DNA of 64,000 nucleotides, taken from positions 134,711,960 to 134,775,959 of the forward strand of contig NC_045427.1 of NCBI RefSeq assembly GCF_902635505.1. The letters are read 5' to 3'. The stretch comes from Sarcophilus harrisii (Eukaryota > Chordata > Mammalia > Dasyuromorphia > Dasyuridae). The position numbers and the translations under genes were made by a program. The notes under the pieces were generated by a model. That model saw nothing but the letters and a program-made list of their open reading frames with translations, had not been told where the DNA came from and did no database searches. Positions 24,261 through 36,592 of the stretch are shown piece by piece. Every line of letters starts with the position of its first letter. Position 1 is the stretch's first letter.

Positions 24261-27200
24261 CAGGAGCCCGTGATTCCTCAGCCCCGCCCAGGCCTGCCCC
24301 CTCCTGGCCCCCGGGGGCTTCCGCCAACGCCCCTGCGATGCCACCGGCTGCGCACCCAGAGAATAAGTCCTTTGTTTCCCCCCTTCCCCCCACATCAGCG
24401 GCACCCGGGCGCCTGCTGAGAGAGGCTCCCCCAAGGCAACGTGCCAGCTTCCCAGCGGCCCCACCCTCCCGTGGGCCGGCCCGGAGCCTGGCAGGCGGGC
24501 AGCACCCCGCTAGTAGGTGCCAAGCTGGGGAACTGGAGCAAAGGGCGGGAGGGGCTGGGCAGGATTCATGGGGTGGGGCTCCCCCCTCCAGGGTAAGGCA
24601 TGAAAGGAAGGGGCAGTGTCATCGCTGGCAGTAGCAGTCAGGTTCTCATGGGGTCAAGGATGGGAAACATCTGTTCTGTGACATTGGAGGCTGGGTCTAT
24701 CTCATGCAGATGTACGGATCCTTCCCCTCCCCCTTTTTTTCCTTTGCCCCTAAGGACACCTTTCCATCTTAACCCCCCCTTACACTCTCTCCCTTAACCA
24801 AACCCTGTTATTAAATACTCCAAGGACCACATAACCTTTTCATGAGTCTCAGTTTCCTCATTTGTAAAATGATGGGGTTGGAGTAGGTCTCTGAGAGCCT
24901 TTCCAGCATCCTCTGATTCTATTCCATTACCCCATGATCCCCTGGCTTCTAAGCCCAATATGGGGAGAGCAGTTGATGGGAGTGGCCCAGGGGGAGGGAC
25001 CCAAGAATGGGAGAGGAAATGGGAAAGTGAGGTACCCTTCCACCCAAGAAAGCATCAAGGTTCCTCTGTGGGGGTGGTTCAAGAAGCACAACCAGGTTCA
25101 CAGACAGCCAGACAGATTCACACACATACACAAACTCAATAGGCAACTCCCTTCACCTGGGCACCCATCCCCCATCCCTTCCTCCCTTAAGTCTGACTCA
25201 AGAGAGAACAGCTCTCTATCTCCAAGATAATGTTAGGACCTAGCCCTGATCCATAAAGCTGGCTACTGTCATTACATGAGAGGATTTAGGTGGCCAGGGT
25301 CCAGGGAAGGAGGAGGGAAGAAAGGGAGAGTAAAGAAGGGAGGGGGTTTCCTTCTCTGGACCCAGAAGAGCCCTCATCAATGAAGATCTTACTCAGAAAG
25401 AAGAAAACCTAATAAGGACTGGTGAGAGGCAGGAGAGGGAAGAAGTTAGAGGGTTAAAGGATACTGAACAGGAAGAAGAGCTCCAGAGGGAGCTGGGTTA
25501 TTCAGATCCTGTGTTCTGTTAAGGTAGCTTCTCATCCAGTATTAGAGCCTCCATGTCTGGAGGCAGTCCCTCTTCCCCCAGACTGGCTTGGGTCTGTTCA
25601 CGGTCCCTGTTCCCAATCCCCACCCTCACCCCTCAGATGCCTGGCCTGAGAGGAGCTTCAGGGAGTACAAGAGGGTGGCACTATCTGGCCAGCGGTATTG
25701 GCAGGGGGATAATCCCCACATGTCCCTGATGGGGCTCCCAGCATTCCAGACAGTGCCAGGGGTGGGGGGCACCTGGCCTGAGCCTTCGGAGACCCTCTGG
25801 GAAAGCCCAGGTCCCAAGTTCCACGTCTCGGAGCCAGCCGTGGGTGAGGACAGGCCCCCCTGGGTGTCAGGCCAGGTATTTTTCCCCAAGGTCTGTGACT
25901 CATTTTGACTCTGACTGCTCCTTCCCAGCACAGGCTCCCAGAAAAGCTGGGAAGTAGGGGCGATGGAGTGCAGCGGATCCCCTCCACAGCCCCACCCAGC
26001 CGAGCCTGGCTTCCAGTCTATCCCTCCTGGGCCAACCCTAGAGCCCAGGGCCTTTCAGTCGGCACCTCTTGGCCCTGAGAGCGGAGCAGCACTGTGGGAA
26101 TACACATAAAGGAGCAAGTACCCAGGAAAAAGTGATACACAGATGGACACATACAAAGGCAAGCCGACCAATACCCAAAACATAGGCGTGCCCAGACATA
26201 GACCTGAACCAACCCCCACACAGACAAGCACAAACACAAACAAACATACATACGGGCATCTGGGAGCTCCACCCACCTTCACCCCTTTCCTCAGAGTCCC
26301 TTACCTGGGCAGGCTAGCCAGGCCTCCCTCCCTGGAGCAGCCCCCGGACCGGGGGAGGGCGGCCCCGGACAGCCAGGCCAAGCTGCCACTAATCTGGGCA
26401 GGGAAGGGGGGGGCACCCACGTCAGAGCTGGGACTGCCGGGTGGAGGGCATCCGAGGACATCCCCTCCTACACATGCGGCTGTCTGGGCACCTAGCCCTA
26501 CTTCCCCAGCCCCTCCATCCCACAGATAGCTGAAGCTGGCTGCCTCCCCTATGGTGGAGAGTGTCGGGGGTTAATCCCATCAGAGCCCCCGAGGACCTGG
26601 GTGGGGGTGGGGGACCATGAGAAGGGGAGGGCTTTGTTGGAAGATGACTTTATTGCTAAAGAAAAGGTCTGTGGCAGACAATTCTCCTCTCTCACCCACC
26701 TCCCTAACATGATTTCGTTTCCTCTTCCTGATCATAACCCTCTCCCCACTGAAACAAAAACTCTAACCACCCTCAGAGTAAATCATTTAATAAATGTTTG
26801 TGGCATTGAGGGAGAGGGAGCTGCTTCTGGGATGCCCTCCATTCAGGGCTGCTTTACCTTACCCTAACCAACCGCTTTGAGTACCCGCACTCTCCATGAG
26901 TGGAGCTAAAGAAAAGTCTCTGGACCAGGCTCTCCCCCCCAACCCGCCACGCCCCTAGCAGTGGGCATCTCTGTGGCTGCACTCTGGGGCCCTGTCATTT
27001 GTGGTCAGCTGTTGGAAGCTCTGACCCCAGGGGCTGAGGAGGGGGAAGGGACTAGATTTTCATCTCCTCCCCTTTCCTCCCCCCCCAGGGTGGGGCAGTG
27101 CCAGCCAGGACAACCTGGCCCTGGCCAGGGCCAAGACTGTGTTGAAACAAGAGGCTAATTACGTTGCTGAAACTGGCATCTAAAAATACAGCAACAGGGC

Positions 27201-27714
27201 CATGTGTGTGCTGTGCACATGGAGGACGAGACAGCGGGTGGGGGAGTGGGGAGGAGGGAAACTGAGACTTAAGAGAGAGGGAAGCCGTGATTGAGATGGA
27301 AGAAAAAGACTGATATAGGAAGCTGGCAGGAAATGTGGGGGAAGAGGTTGTGGGGGGAAAGGAGTGATGGAGAGACAGGAGAAGAAACACTGGGGAGGAA
27401 GAACAAGAGAAAAAAGGGAAGCAAGAGAGAGAACAGAAAAAGAGGTCCACATGGGAAGGAAGGTAAGGTGGTCTTCCACAGAAGAAGGGATGGATTGAGA
27501 GAAGGTGAGAGGGTGGGTGGATCCAGAACAGAACGCAACTCTTTGGAGGGCTGAACTGAAGCCAGAGGCCCAGCTGCGGTCACTAGGATCCAGGCTGGGT
27601 CAAGGATGAACATGACAGAGGAAGGGGTGTAATGCAGAAGAGGGATGGAATATGCTCCTGCTTGGCCCCAGAGGGCACAATGAGAAACATTGGGGAGAGG
27701 ATTCAGAAAGGCAG

Positions 27715-27935
27715 ATCTAGGCTTGCTTTAAGGAAAAACTTCCTTAACAATTAAGAGCTCTCCAGGAGAAGGAGGAATGTGCTGCCTTAGGAAGCACTCT
27801 TTTATTAGATGTTTTTAGTCAGAGGGAGATGACCACTTGTATCAAAAGCTGCAGAGATGTTCCTGTATAGATTCTACTACATGGCTTCTGACCTTTCTTC
27901 CAGCTCCAGAATTCTGTAATTCTGTGAGATGGATT
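27715..27935 (+). repeat. CR1/L3-type LINE 3' end
   Basis: AGGAAAAACTTCCTTAACAA, GTGCTGCCTTAGGAAGCAC, GAGATGACCACTTGTATC and the terminal AATTCTGTAATTCTGTGAG match the tail of the marsupial CR1-like LINE, whose short terminal repeats read ATTCTGTGA. Confidence 0.75.
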
Positions 27936-28557
27936 AAGTGATCCTTAGGGGATGTGGGAGCCCAGACTGTGGGGGTAGATAAGGCCTTGAATCCTTTGGA
28001 CAGGCAGGGTTTCCCCTTGTGTACCTGACAGCCCAGAAAATCCTGCATGACCTCTTAATTCCACTCCAGAAACCAGGGAGAATGTGGCCAGGAGAGGGAC
28101 AGAAAATCAGAATTTGTCCCCCTCACATAGAGATAGAATCTTAGCTCTGAGACCTTTGAGACATTACAGAGTTTATTTGGTCCAAATTCCCACCCAGTGC
28201 ACAAATCCCCTCTTAATTACACACTTGACCAGATGCCTAGCTTCTACTTAAATATTCCAAGAAGTAACAAGATTCTCATTATCTTAATATGGCAAATACA
28301 TCCCATCTGGATTGAGAGTATCAGCTCTGGATCGAGCTGGAGAGAGTAACAGCTCTGGATAGAGGATTAAGACTTAGTCAATGGTCACTAGAATATGAGC
28401 ACAGAGAAAAGCCTCCATCCTAAGAGGAACAGTTAGATTGGAGTAGCTGGTCCATTCTGACCCACAATCAAAAAGATGTTCTAAGGCTTGGGAATTTTGT
28501 TTTCTTTTATTCTGGTTTCATGAGTATGGTAGAAACTGGGAGACTAAGCTGAGTTCC

Positions 28558-28802
28558 CAATACTGTTTTGTCATTTTGTGTGACTCTTTGTGACTCCATT
28601 TGGGGTTTTCTTGGCAAAGATATTAAAATGGTTTGCCATTTCCCTCTTCAGCTCATTTTACAGATGAGGAAACTCTGGTACATAGGGTTAAGTGACTTGT
28701 GCAGGATCACACAGCTAATATGTGTCTGAGGCCAGATTTCAACTCAGGGAGATGTCTTCTTGATTCCAGGTCCAGCGCTCTATCCTCCCTAGGAGCCCCA
28801 AG
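28558..28802 (-). repeat. MAR1-type SINE
   Basis: Full-length reverse copy: TGACTCCATTTGGGGTTTTC, GGTTTGCCATTTCCC, GATCACACAGCTAATATG, then GTCCAGCGCTCTATCC at the tRNA-like end. Confidence 0.9.
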
Positions 28803-31444
28803 TTTCTCACACCTGGGTACAAACACTAAATGTCCATCGAGTACCTACTATGTGCTCAGAAGTGTGCTAGCCACTCTGAAGGGTATGAATGGCTCCCTGC
28901 CTTCAGGAGGTTTGCAACCTAGTTAAGGAAAGAATCCATAAAAAGAATACATTTACTACTTGTACTCTTAGCTTTAGTGCCAAGTTTAGTGGTACAATCC
29001 AGTAATTACTGACCTTTAGAATAAGGAGAGATCACTGGAGTCTGGGATAGTTAGGGAAAGCTACCTGAAAAGATAGGTTTTGAACTGAGTCTTGCAGAAT
29101 TCATGTACAAGGAGAAAGGAAGGGGGATTTTGAAGGAGAAAGCTTTCGAAAGAGTAAAGAAGAAATTGTTTTTGTTTTTTTTAGGGAACAAGAATGAATG
29201 AATGAAGCATAATTTATTATGTGCCAAATATAGGAGAAACAAAGAACTGTCTAATGGGGGAGATACGACTTCCAGAGGAATGGTGAGCAGGGAAGGGAGA
29301 GATAGGGTAGGGATTGTCCACAGCAGCAGGCTTTATGGTGAGATGACCTGGGTAGATGACTGGATGAGACGTGAAGGTCAAAGCCAGCCAGGAAGTGTAG
29401 TGGGCAGAAGGGCCAGTCTCTATACATCCATTTACCAATCCACTGCTTTGGTTCCTAGGTTTGGTGCTCCCTATAGGCTGGATGTTAGGTCTTGAATGTA
29501 GTATGGAGGAGCAGATCATCAGAGGCAGGCAGAAGGCAAGATCACCTCAGTAGCCGAATGTGATGGGAGACAAGCATGGTAAGGGGGAAGACAGGATTAG
29601 AGGTATCTATAGGGGAAGAGTGGAGGGATAAATTGGAGACAGAGGTTCAGGTTGGGTCTTAAATGTTAGAAACAAGATGTTCCTATCTTCTTACAGAGAA
29701 GATCTGAGATCTGGGTGACATCAGTCTTATAAATGGTGGCAAGTTGCAGCTTGCTGTGACTTCCTCCTGGAAACCTTTCAATCCACAGTGATGCCCCATT
29801 CTGTCTTTCCAGAGCAATGTCAGACCCATTCAGATCTGCATTGTTGCCTTCTTTCAACTGCCTTGTCTCTTCCCCTAAGTTCTGTGAGCTCCTGGATGGA
29901 AGGAGCCGTCATACTTATTCTAGATCTCCCAAAACATAATCAAATACAGGACTAGACACACAGTCGGGATTCCCAGCGACTGAGGATGAATTCTTGGTGA
30001 TTGCCTTGGTCTCACACCTAGATATCATTTGAATGCTTAACACCTCAAGAGACATAAGAGCTCAGAGTTCTACAACAGCTGAGTAGGAATCTCCATATAC
30101 CTGTCCATGGGTTCTGCAAAGACATTGAACACTCCAGTGATGGGAACTTTTTTAAGCCAGACCAGTCCACTTTTAGACAGCTCTATTTAGCAAATTCTTC
30201 CTTCAATTGGGCCAAAATTTGACTTTCTGTAACATCTACCCATTGGTGCCAGTTCTGCTCTTTGAGGCAAAACAGAAAACAACAAAAAATCATGGACTTC
30301 TGCCCATGAAAGGAGGGGGCAGCTCCAAGGCATTAATTACTGAAACGAGCAGGCTGTAGTTTTGCTTGGAATCGCTCTCCTCCCTGAGCCAAGCCTTAAG
30401 TCAGAACTTCATATTCTCTGGGAAGGTCGAGGAGGACAGTCAGGGAGGCTCTGAGGTGGCCCCAATGCTCCTTGAGTCTTTCCAACCCCAAAATGACAGG
30501 CCCAGGAACACTCAAAAACCTGCTGCCCAGTGACCACTCTAATACGGGGAGACCTCATAAACCTATCAGGATTAAGGCACAGCGTCAGGCCTGGTCCACT
30601 TCTCCCTAATCACTAAGACACAGTTAATCTTTGAACTGATCACTAAACTCATCGGCCACCTTGCCTCCTCCCTTTCTCACTGGCTCCCCAGCCCGAGTTA
30701 AGGATCCCTTGACAAAACACTGGCTCCTACTTGTGCCCAGGGCTACCAAGATGGGTAAGGAAGGAGTGATGTGTCTAGAACCATCAGGGATTGAAGGTAG
30801 AGACCGGGCAGAAGGAAGGCCTGAAAGGACTGGAGAGCCGCACGAAACCGGCCCAGCGGGCAGAGGAGGCCGAGCGGCGGCCAGCTGCAGGAGGGTTATC
30901 AGTTGGTATCTGATGAGTCTGAGGAGCAAAATCCCTGCCCAGGATGCTCTGTGCTCAGGTACAGAAGGGATCCCTGGCTCCAGAGGGACGCCCCCCAAAG
31001 GGGCTGGCTCCGTTCGGAGCGCATCCCTCCACGAGCAGGACAACCCTACTCGCCAGGGCACCGTCCCTGCCTTGAAATTTCCCCATCAGGCACCAGTGGT
31101 TGGGGAGTGGCCAGGGGTCAGGGTAAGCCTGGAAAACTGGTGCTGCGGCTGCCCCCGTGTGGCCTCCCTCCAGGGATGCAGCGCTCCTGGGCTAAGGCTG
31201 CGCCTGCTGAGGGGTAGGACAGGATTTCCAGCTTGAGCTGGGAGGCTAGTCAGGGCCCTGCACATTTTCCACCCTTGGAAAAAGGTGGCTTTCTCTTTGT
31301 TTCAAGATAAAAGCGCTATTATCTTAAGGCGTGAAAAGGAAGTCCTGGAGGGAGACAGGGAAGACCTTTTCAAATAAACATTTCAAAAAAGAGGGGGAGG
31401 CAAGAAACCCACCTTGAGGCTTTGGGGGGAGAAAAAAAAGGATA

Positions 31445-32144
31445 AACACAGAGCAAAGTCCATGTATTTATTTATCAAAACCATTACAAACTTGGCTACA
31501 CACCAACACACATATACACATATACAAACACATACACACACATACATACGACCCCTGAAGAGGCCTGTCAAGTAACATGGGGAAGGGGATGGAATGATCA
31601 AAGCTCCGTCTGGAATGGAGGGGAGAGATGAAGGGGAATCAAGGCTCCCCCTGTCTCCTGACCATTAAGGGTCCAGGGGGGAGGGGGAGGGAGGGAAAGG
31701 CAATGCCAGAAAATGGGCAATAAATAACCCTCAGGTCAAGGCACAAAGGAGGGATTGCTTTGGCATATTGAAAACACAGAAATTGGGCAATGCCAATGGG
31801 TGACCCCTTTGGAACACTGACCCCAGAGCCAGGAGGAGGTGCTGGTCAGGGCTGGCCTGGGGTTTCATAGAGTCCAGGCTGGCAGGTGAGGGGAGGAGGA
31901 TCCCCTCGGGCCCACCAAGAGCACTTTGATGGGGAGGGGATGTTAAGTCAAGGAGAGGGCATTGGGGCAAAGAGAGATCATGTGGAAATTGATGAAAACC
32001 ATCCCCAAAGGGGGCATTTCTGCCTTTTCCAGTGTCCACGGACCAAACTCCCTCTCCTCCAACCTCCCCTCTGTATCCAGAGTGGGGTGTTAGAAGGGAG
32101 GGACAAGGTGGCTGGAGGTAGAGTGGAATGGGAGATGCTGGGCA
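31445..32144 (-). other. REEP4: REEP4 3' untranslated region with AATAAA signal
   Basis: The stop TAA is at 32145-32147. An AATAAA on the minus strand (plus-strand 31467-31472) gives a likely cleavage point near 31445-31455. Just beyond, at 31500-31550, plus-strand reading shows a short CA-rich stretch inside the UTR. About 700 nt in length. Confidence 0.65.
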
Positions 32145-35100
32145 TTAGCTGTCCAGGTCTGATGGGGCCGCCTTCTTCCTTGTCCGAGATTTCAGGGAGC
32201 GGGAGGTGCCCTGTGGGGGAGGAGACATGGGTGAGAAATGGGTCCCGGGTCCTCCGACAGCCCAGCTGTGCAGCCCTCATCTCTCTCCCCTCACCTCTCT
32301 CACCAGTGGCTTCCTCTTGCCAATCCGGAGGCTCTGGCTCCTCACCAAGGGCTTCTCCCTTGGACGGGGAAGGGTGTGGGCCTTTGTCTGGGAATCGGAC
32401 CAACACTCATCTTCAGTGTCACTGTCCTGCAGGCCCCCGGGGCGGTACCCTGGCAGAAGCAGAGAGAGAAGGAATATAGAGGCTTCCCATAAGCAGCTGT
32501 ATTTTCTGCTTTCTCAAGATTTCCCCAACTGACTGAGAATGCAAGATACTGATTCTGAGCTAAGAGCCATTTTCACGATATCTCCAAACCTGGGACAGGT
32601 CCCTGGTATCATTCCCTTCAGCCCCATCACTTCCCCCTAGGCCTAGCAAGACCTGTTCTCAAGGCTGGCCAGCAAAGCAGGCTCACAATAACCTAAATAG
32701 CTGACATTGCTATGTACTTTAAAGTTTACAGAGCATTTCACATCTATTACCTCACCCAAGCCTCTGAATAAATCCTGAGAGAACAACTATAAAATAGTAT
32801 TATTCACATTTTACAGATAAGGAAATGGAGGGCTGGAGAGATTAAGTGACTAGCCTGTGGCCACACAACAGCAGGATCAGGATTCAGTAATCCTTTCCAC
32901 TTACAAGTGCCTTGTCACTGGCCCAGTTCTGCCAGCCCCCTCCCTGAGCACAGCTCATCTTCTCCCCCCTTCCCTGCCCCCACGCACTGATGGGTGGTCT
33001 CCGGTGCAAATCCTGGTCCTCCAGGTAGAGGGGATCCTGATAAGATGGAGCAGGATTGTCAGGGATGGAGCGCAGGTCCTGCATGGAGAAGCTCCGAAGC
33101 CTGCCAGCGAGGGCACCCTGGCTCTGCGGGGAAAGGAGATGGTCACTGGGCATTTTGGCCATGGAGAGGGCCCAGGAGGAGCATGGCAGGGCTCAGGAGT
33201 AGCTCCACAGCTGGTGAGGAGGAGTACCCAGACTGGGAGGCACGAGCTTCCCTGCTGCCTCGGGGCTCAGGGCCCAGCCTGGGGGGGCTCATGGATGTGG
33301 GGCTGAAAGCTGCCTTGGAGATCTTATGACATATTTACTTGCCCAAGCTCAGGAAGCTAGTTATCAGCAGAAACAAGGTAAGAACCAGGATCTTGGGGCC
33401 CTAAGAGTTTCCCAATTTAGAGCTGTAAAAGATGTGATCATCCAGTCTGAAGTCCTCATGTTACAGGGAGGAAAAGGAATGCCAGTGACTTAATGGATGC
33501 GTGAGGGTAAGGACCGGAGTCAAGTCTGTGACTGGGTTCCAGCTCGCCCCAGTGTCTCCCCAAGAAGTCTTTCACTGCATGTCGGGACAGTGGGCAGCAC
33601 CCCCCAGACCCGGTGCCCAGAGGGCCAGGCTGGCACCTTGGCAGCTGCCTGCACGGCGGCAGTGGCAGCGATGTTCAGACCGCGCTTCCCGAAGCTCAGC
33701 ACCGTCTCATAGCTGCGCTCCTTTGCCTGCACGATGTATGAGTCGATCTCCTGGGGACAAGGGAAGTCATGAGGGAAGGGGAGGTGTTCCAGAGCCCCAC
33801 CACCCTTCTCTCCACAAGCCTGTAGCCAAGAGGCCGTGTTCCAGACACTGGTGACACAGCGAGAATCTGAGAGGTTTTCTCTTTTGGGAGCAATTTCTAC
33901 TTAAAAACAAACATGTCTGTATCTTTACACCAATATAACTGGGAGAGAGGGGGCTGTACTTCCCTCCTGTCTCAGGACCGTCTCCAAGTGTAGGAAGCCA
34001 GATACAAGCCTGTTCCCAAGGAACCCCAATCCTGGGCTCCCCATGAAGGTCCTACTCTGCCCCACTCCCAGCCAGAGCCATGTGTCACGCATGTTAACAT
34101 TTTCTACCGGGTTCTAGTGAGCCCTGCTATATTCATTGGATCCTCACTTGTGAGGCAGGAGGACAGGGATAGTGATTCCCATTTTGTGGATGAGTAAGTG
34201 GAGGCACAGATGTGGACAGTGCCTCGTGCAACATCAAACATCAATTAGCGGCCGAGTGGAGGACTCCTGAGTCTCAGTTCGAGGCCTTCCCTTTCCCCCT
34301 CAGTCTCTCTCCTTCCTACCTTCTCCCGGTAGGAAAGGGCTGGATGGACAAACTTCCTATAAAGCAGGCTGGCACCCTTGGTGTAAGGGGAGAGGAGCCA
34401 CACCACAAATGCCATCTTGATCTCATAATAGAAAGGAAACCTGTAAGAGAGGGTCAAAGGCAGGAAGCAATCAGGAGGGGGAGGAAGCCAGCACTGCCCA
34501 GTCCCCCTCCCCAGCCGCCCACCACCCCCATACCAGGAAATGAAGATGTCTGAGAAGGTCTCTATTGTCATAAAGAAGGCGAAAACAATCCAGTACATCA
34601 TCCATCGGACCTGCGGGAGGGAGGATGACCAGGGTCAGCTGCGCAGCCTCCCCTGATCCCTCCCCACTAGCCCGAGTCTGGCGGAGACATTCCCGGAGAA
34701 GCTGGTCCTGCTGCATTCCGCCTCCAGAGACTCATCCCCACCAGAACTCGGGCTGTTTCCTCCACTCCCTCTCAGACACCATCCCTAACATCCTTCCTCT
34801 GGAGGACCCTGTCCCTTGTCTAACCCCCTCGCTTACCACCCGCTGGTGATGGGGATGACTTATACGACATTTATGGCTAAAAGGTGCTCTAGATTCTCCC
34901 ATATGTCACAGCAAACACCAGAGATATTTTCCTCATTTGCAGACTGAGGGTAGTTGACAAATTTGCGTTTACAAGTAGCTGAGGTGTGGCCTGATGAAGC
35001 AATCTGCTCACAGCCAGCTAGCCAGGGACAATGGAGTCACACTCCGGGCTGTGTGGCCCGGTCTCCTGGTCCTGCCTCCGTCCGCTTCCCCGAGGCTGCC

Positions 35101-36062
35101 CTCCCGTCAACATGCCCCTGCCCCGGCCGGCTGCTGCTCCGCCCCAGCTGTGCCATCTGCCTCGCGGCCTGCCCCCCACGGCGGTCCGCACTCACGTATT
35201 CTCGGATATTCTTGGTCTTCACAGCTTTGTAGGAGGCGTAGGCGGGGTACAGCATTCCAAACACCAGCCTGCGGAGCAGAGGAGGAGGTCCGCGGGAGGC
35301 TCGGGAAGGGCCCGCGGGAGGCTCGGGAAGGGCCCGCAGCCTCCTTTCTGCTCTTTTGTCACTCGGGAGGAGCTGAGGCTCTGAGCGGGAGGGAGAAGCG
35401 TGCGCCGAGACCCCAAGGGGGGCTGAGGCCTGGGGTGACCCGCCCCCCAATCTGCGCCCCTGCCACTATTACGGCCTCCAAGCGCGGGCCCTCTGCTCTC
35501 CGTCCTCCCCCCCCCCCCCCCCCCCCCACGGAGCGACATCGATCAGTTCCTGAGCGGGCGCATCCACGTGAGTCAGAGCCCGGCAGGCCCCCTCCCCGTC
35601 CCCTGGCAAACAAACCTTCTGAGGCCTGCCCGGGCCTGCGGCCGCCTCCCACGGGGGAGGGCACCGGGCCATGCGCCAGCCCTGCAGGGTGTGTGGGTAC
35701 GGGGAGGCCCCGGCCCTCTGCCCCCTGGGCGCCCGGCCTGGCTCGGAGCGTCAGCACTCCCGGGGGGGAGGGGGAGGCGGCGGGACCCTCCCGGAGGGCG
35801 ACCCCGGGGAGGCGGTGCGTTACCTAGAGACCGAGGGTGGGTCACGTGCTCGCTCCGGCAGGAAGAAGCACCCGGATTCTTGGCCCGGTGGGCCTCGCCG
35901 CCCCCCACCGCGAGGGGGGTCCCCAAGCCCCTCCCCTACAAGCGGGCCTAGGAGCCCCCCAGAGCGCTCTGAGGGCGGGGGGCGCCCGAGGGCCGGCCGC
36001 CCCTTCCCATCCTCCCGCCCCGATACTCACACCACCAACCGGGAGATCACCCAGGACACCAT
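32145..36062 (-). CDS. REEP4: Receptor expression-enhancing protein 4 (REEP4)
   Basis: Coding exons: 36031-36062, 35196-35268, 34534-34610, 34320-34440, 33637-33750, 32988-33123, 32295-32449, 32145-32210. The total of 774 nt gives 257 residues, the same length as human REEP4, with every phase continuous. Residues 1-100 form the TB2/DP1/HVA22 domain: [37 protein letters not shown] and [20 protein letters not shown] are hydrophobic hairpins that insert in the ER membrane. Then come a helical stretch with [20 protein letters not shown], a SFSMQDLRS motif and an acidic [11 protein letters not shown] followed by a basic tail RSRSLKS-like ending [10 protein letters not shown]. Known role: shapes high-curvature ER and clears ER from metaphase chromosomes by binding microtubules. 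It sits between HR and LGI3 as in human. Exon 7 has two possible donors (see findings). Confidence 0.96.
32695..32890 (-). repeat. MIR SINE
   Basis: CATTTTACAGATAAGGAAAT, TTAAGTGACTAGCCTGTGG and CCACACAACAGCAGGATC, an inverted MIR in the REEP4 intron between exons 32988-33123 and 32295-32449. Confidence 0.7.
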
Positions 36063-36560
36063 CCTGCCGGCTGTGGCGGGGGGAGGTGCGGCGTCCGGGG
36101 CAAGGCGGGGCAGGGGCGCTGCGGGGGGGACACGCCCGGCCGCCGCCCCCCGCCGGGGGAGGGAGAGGCTGGCAGAGCCGGGAGAGGGGGCGCGCTGGCC
36201 GCTCCGGTCTCCCTCCGCGATGCCCGAGCCCGGCCGCCGCTGCCGCCCCGTCGGGCCCGAGGCGGAGTTTGCAACCGACTTGAAAGTTGCACTGACCTAA
36301 CTTCTGTCCAATCCCCGAGGCCCGAGCCGGCGCAGGCGCAGTGCGGGCCCGGAAGGCCGCGGCCGAGCGGGGGCGAGTAAGCGGATCCTTAAAGGGGCCG
36401 CGCGAGTTCTGCCTGCCCCGGCGGGCGCTGCGGGGGGCCGGGGTCCTGGGGGCGGGGGGGCGCACAAAGTCTTCAGCCCGCCCTCCTTTCCTAGGAGGAA
36501 ACCCAGGCCCGGGACGCCGAGGTGCCGGGATTCGAACCCGCGCCCCGAACACCAACTCCC
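35040..36560 (-). promoter_or_regulatory. REEP4: REEP4 CpG-island promoter region
   Basis: Dense CpG from about 35040 to 36560 covers exons 1-2 and the upstream side, then drops abruptly into AT-rich DNA at 36600. Around 36305-36345 the plus strand reads CCAAT and then GGCGCAGGCGCAG, a CCAAT box and an NRF1-like palindromic element, both typical of TATA-less housekeeping promoters. The likely start of transcription is therefore between the ATG (36062) and about 36300. The exact start is not visible. Confidence 0.65.
35507..35527. repeat. C21 homopolymer in REEP4 intron 1
   Basis: An uninterrupted run of 21 C on the plus strand (G on the transcript) within the CpG island. Confidence 0.9.
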
Positions 36561-36592
36561 CGGCCGTCACCCTTGCTGTGCCGCGGGAAATG
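36478..36592 (-). repeat. GC-rich MIR-like SINE remnant at CpG island edge
   Basis: Plus strand reads TAGGAGGAAACCCAGGCCC, then CCGGGATTCGAACCCGCG and CGTCACCCTTGCTGTGCC. This is the order of an inverted MIR (core, B-box side, Pol III head) with CpG-rich substitutions. It is not a functional tRNA (see rejected items). Confidence 0.5.

Larger units (their letters stand above)
24270..31440. other. HR upstream / REEP4 downstream intergenic region
   Basis: No exon with homologous coding sequence was recognised in either strand. Repeats found: a MIR-type SINE (24830-24930), a CR1/L3-type LINE tail (27715-27935), a MAR1 SINE (28558-28802) and a MIR3-like unit (28815-28925). The stretches 25000-27650 and 29500-31300 are largely unique-looking and GC-moderate. 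They are where HR enhancers would be expected, but only weak candidate elements can be pointed to (27110-27220, 30320-30410). Confidence 0.5.

Noticed and set aside
25588-25908. 106-codon plus-strand frame that might be a gene upstream of HR
   Set aside because: Proline/glycine-rich translation of GC-rich DNA with no recognised homology, and no paired splice or poly(A) signals.
32304-32449. REEP4 exon 7 ending at the first donor (32304)
   Set aside because: Possible as an isoform, but the second donor (32295) restores the Val-Arg-Glu found in human, so it was used for the main model.
36500-36590. tRNA gene on the minus strand (GGGTTCGAATCCC)
   Set aside because: A T-loop-like sequence is present, but the acceptor stem does not pair and no anticodon arm is seen. 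The word order fits an inverted MIR SINE, which descends from a tRNA.
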